Positions 5,402 to 6,931 of a stretch of DNA of 6,931 nucleotides are shown piece by piece (position 1 is the first letter of the stretch; every line of letters starts with the position of its first letter). The notes below the pieces were generated by a model that saw only the letters and a program-made list of their open reading frames with translations, was not told the origin of the DNA and ran no database searches. This stretch comes from Ardenticatenales bacterium (lineage in GTDB: Bacteria; Chloroflexota; Anaerolineae; Ardenticatenales; Ardenticatenaceae): NCBI GenBank assembly GCA_013812995.1, contig JACCSL010000125.1, positions 1 through 6,931 on the forward strand, written 5' to 3'. The position numbers were made by a program, and so were the translations under genes.

Positions 5402-6673
5402 ATGACAGATCGTCGCCATCTGGCGAACAACCAGCCGAATACCCAAACCCTGACACGCGAGGGGCCACTCGCCCCCTCTGCTCTGACGGCCCGCGATGTC
5501 CTCATGGTCGCGCCGACCATGTTCTTCGCGGATTACGGCTGCCATGTGCGTATCCTGGAAGAATCGCTCTCCCTGCGCGATCTAGGGCATCAGCTGCGCA
5601 TCCTGGCCTACCCCAACGGGCGGGATGTCGCGGGGTTCCAGGTGCGCCGCTGCCCGGGGGTGCCCTTCAACTACCGGGTCATTGTTGGCTCCAACCGCCA
5701 CAAAATCTATCTGGATGCCATGCTAGGGCTAACCGCCCTGCACGAGGCCCTGAAGCAGCCACCCGAGGTCATCCACGCGCATCTGCACGAGGGGGCGCTG
5801 ATCGGCCACGCCCTCTCGATGTTCCGCGCCTCGCCCATGCTCTTCGATTTTCAGGGCTCGCTCACGGCGGAGATGCTGGATCACGGCTTTGTGCGGCCTG
5901 GCGGGATGCGGCTCCGCTTCTGGCGGTGGGTGGAAAAGACAATCAATCAGCTCCCCAGCGCCATCATTACCAGCAGCACCCACGCCGCCGACCTGCTGAT
6001 CCGCGAGTTCGGCATGAGTAGCGAGCGAATTTTCCCGATTCTGGACTCCGTCAACACCGATACCTTCCGCCCGCGCACCCCTGGCGACGAGGCCGACCTC
6101 CTGGCCCTGCGCCAGTCCCTTGGTATTCCCGAGGGGCGGCATCTGGTGCTCTATCTGGGGCTGCTGGCCGAGTACCAGGGAACTGACCTGCTCCTCCAGG
6201 CGGCGCAATATCTTCTCCAGAAGCGCGATGATGTCCATTTCCTGATTATGGGCTTCCCGCGCGAGGCGCAGTACATGCAGATGGCGCAGGGCCTCGGGAT
6301 CGCGGCCCATACGACCTTCACGGGGCGGCTGCCCTATGACCAGGCCGCGCGCTTCCTGCGGCTGGGCGATGTGGCGGTAGCCCCGAAGATGAGCAGCACA
6401 GAGGGAAGCGGCAAGATTCTCAACTACATGGCCGTGGGGCTACCCACCGTTGCCTTCGATACGCCCGTCAGCCGCGAGTATCTGGGCCACTGGGGCAACT
6501 ATGCCACGGAACAGAGTCCGGTCGCCTTTGCCAACAAGCTCAACAATCTGCTGGACAATGGACACGAGTGGGCAACGGTGGGCAATGCCCTCCGTAACCG
6601 GGTTCAGAAGAATTTTTCCTGGCGGGGCGCGGGCCAGCAGATCAGCGAGATCTACGATTTAATATGCGAGTAG
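5402..6673 (+). CDS. GT4-family (GT-B fold) glycosyltransferase
   Basis: This 423-aa protein likely transfers a sugar from a nucleotide-sugar donor to a glycolipid, polysaccharide or similar acceptor at the cytoplasmic side of the membrane. Residues about 31-200 form the N-terminal Rossmann domain (DVLMVAPTMFFADYGCHVRI, GHQLRIL at 62-68, EVIHAHLHEG at 122-131). Residues about 245-420 form the C-terminal donor domain: LVLYLGLLAEYQGTDLLL (248-265), LIMGFP (281-286), FTGRLPYDQAARFL (306-319), then APKMSSTEGSGKILNYMAVG (327-346). The last corresponds to the family's E-x7-E donor-binding region, with E334 present but Asn341 where the second Glu normally is. The first 30 residues are polar and probably disordered, and no transmembrane segment is evident. 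Start ATG 5402 has AAAGGA at 7 nt. The gene is transcribed away from the L,D-transpeptidase gene; a shared role in envelope assembly is plausible. Donor and acceptor are not predictable. Confidence 0.93.
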   Translation: MTDRRHLANNQPNTQTLTREGPLAPSALTARDVLMVAPTMFFADYGCHVRILEESLSLRDLGHQLRILAYPNGRDVAGFQVRRCPGVPFNYRVIVGSNRHKIYLDAMLGLTALHEALKQPPEVIHAHLHEGALIGHALSMFRASPMLFDFQGSLTAEMLDHGFVRPGGMRLRFWRWVEKTINQLPSAIITSSTHAADLLIREFGMSSERIFPILDSVNTDTFRPRTPGDEADLLALRQSLGIPEGRHLVLYLGLLAEYQGTDLLLQAAQYLLQKRDDVHFLIMGFPREAQYMQMAQGLGIAAHTTFTGRLPYDQAARFLRLGDVAVAPKMSSTEGSGKILNYMAVGLPTVAFDTPVSREYLGHWGNYATEQSPVAFANKLNNLLDNGHEWATVGNALRNRVQKNFSWRGAGQQISEIYDLICE

Positions 6674-6931
6674 CACAATCCGCATTTTGAAATCGCCAAG
6701 CACCAAGGCCATAGCTTCATAGAATCGCTGCACGGCTTGAAGCAAGTCGTACGCCTCTGGGCATTTATTTGTGGGATGTGTGGTTGAGCCTTACCATTGG
6801 AGAACCCACCGGCTCCCCCCATCAGGCCTTTCCCTAAGCTCGACTTTATCCATTGGTAGTCCAACATCGTACATTTTCTAGCTGTCCCAGCCCCACAAGG
6901 TTCGAGGGAATGGGGAAACAGGCTTGGTAAT
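6659..6931 (-). pseudogene. Possible decayed coding remnant in the 3' flank
   Basis: The 258 nt after the glycosyltransferase gene hold no convincing intact gene and no clear terminator. One minus-strand frame spans 91 codons from the right edge to a TAA at 6659-6661, interrupted by TAG at 6878-6880 and TAA at 6791-6793. Between stops it reads protein-like: MYDVGLPMDKVELRERPDGG and later PEAYDLLQAVQRFYEAMALV. The last segment overlaps the glycosyltransferase 3' end by 15 nt. This could be a gene inactivated by stop codons or simply chance. I recognise no family. GC is lower than in the gene (27 of 60 bases over 6661-6720). Confidence 0.25.

Noticed and set aside
5159..5545. 129-codon upstream extension of the L,D-transpeptidase frame
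   Set aside because: It would place the signal peptide mid-protein, cross the promoter region and overlap the divergent glycosyltransferase start. The ATG at 5158 has a proper Shine-Dalgarno and starts the signal peptide.
5729..6310. Minus-strand open frame inside the glycosyltransferase gene
   Set aside because: Shadow of the GT4 coding sequence; no domain and no good start signal.
6652..6867. 71-codon minus-strand open frame in the right flank
   Set aside because: Composition is unlike a protein of this genome (many Cys, Lys, Ser), it overlaps the glycosyltransferase end, and no good ribosome-binding site precedes it; the neighbouring frame looks more protein-like but is interrupted.
1..6931. 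CRISPR array, tRNA or rRNA genes, intact insertion sequence
   Set aside because: No regularly spaced repeats, no cloverleaf-like or rRNA-like stretch, and no transposase with flanking inverted repeats could be found by eye.

Overview
The window is GC-rich bacterial chromosomal sequence with seven genes, one of them cut by the window edge, and three short intergenic stretches. The proteins suggest a Chloroflexota-like bacterium. The grounds are a HerA-type ATPase with an N-terminal HAS barrel, an L,D-transpeptidase with SH3-like repeats, and a GT4 glycosyltransferase with a GSGKILNYMA core. This is family-level inference, not proof of taxonomy.

Left block (1-3844, minus strand): six genes are packed head to tail and probably form one operon. 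In transcription order they are a metallo-beta-lactamase-fold hydrolase, dCTP deaminase (dcd), an uncharacterised bicupin-like protein, a NUDIX hydrolase, a beta-class DNA methyltransferase (TSPPY ... DPFMGAGST), and the N-terminus of a HerA-like ATPase that runs off the left edge. Junctions are 24 nt, 0 nt, a 4-nt ATGA overlap, about 4 to 49 nt depending on the methyltransferase start, and 14 nt. The theme is nucleotide-pool metabolism (Dcd, NUDIX) next to DNA modification and DNA handling (methyltransferase, HerA). The methyltransferase has much lower GC than its neighbours (40% by hand count over 661-840, against 73% over 1921-1980), so it may be a later arrival.

Middle (3845-5401): a perfect 10-bp hairpin with a U-tract (3921-3949) terminates the upstream minus-strand gene and insulates it from the operon. 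That gene encodes a secreted L,D-transpeptidase (signal peptide, two SH3-like modules, C-terminal YkuD domain with SHGCVN). Its start region faces a divergent glycosyltransferase gene across 243 nt that carries two back-to-back sigma70-like promoter candidates.

Right (5402-6931): a GT4-family glycosyltransferase on the plus strand, then 258 nt of lower-GC sequence without a clear intact gene but with a minus-strand frame that looks like decayed coding sequence.

I did not see RNA genes, CRISPR repeats, an intact mobile element, or a complete restriction-modification or known defence system in the window. The most system-like candidate is the nucleotide-pool / methyltransferase / HerA operon, whose remainder lies beyond position 1.
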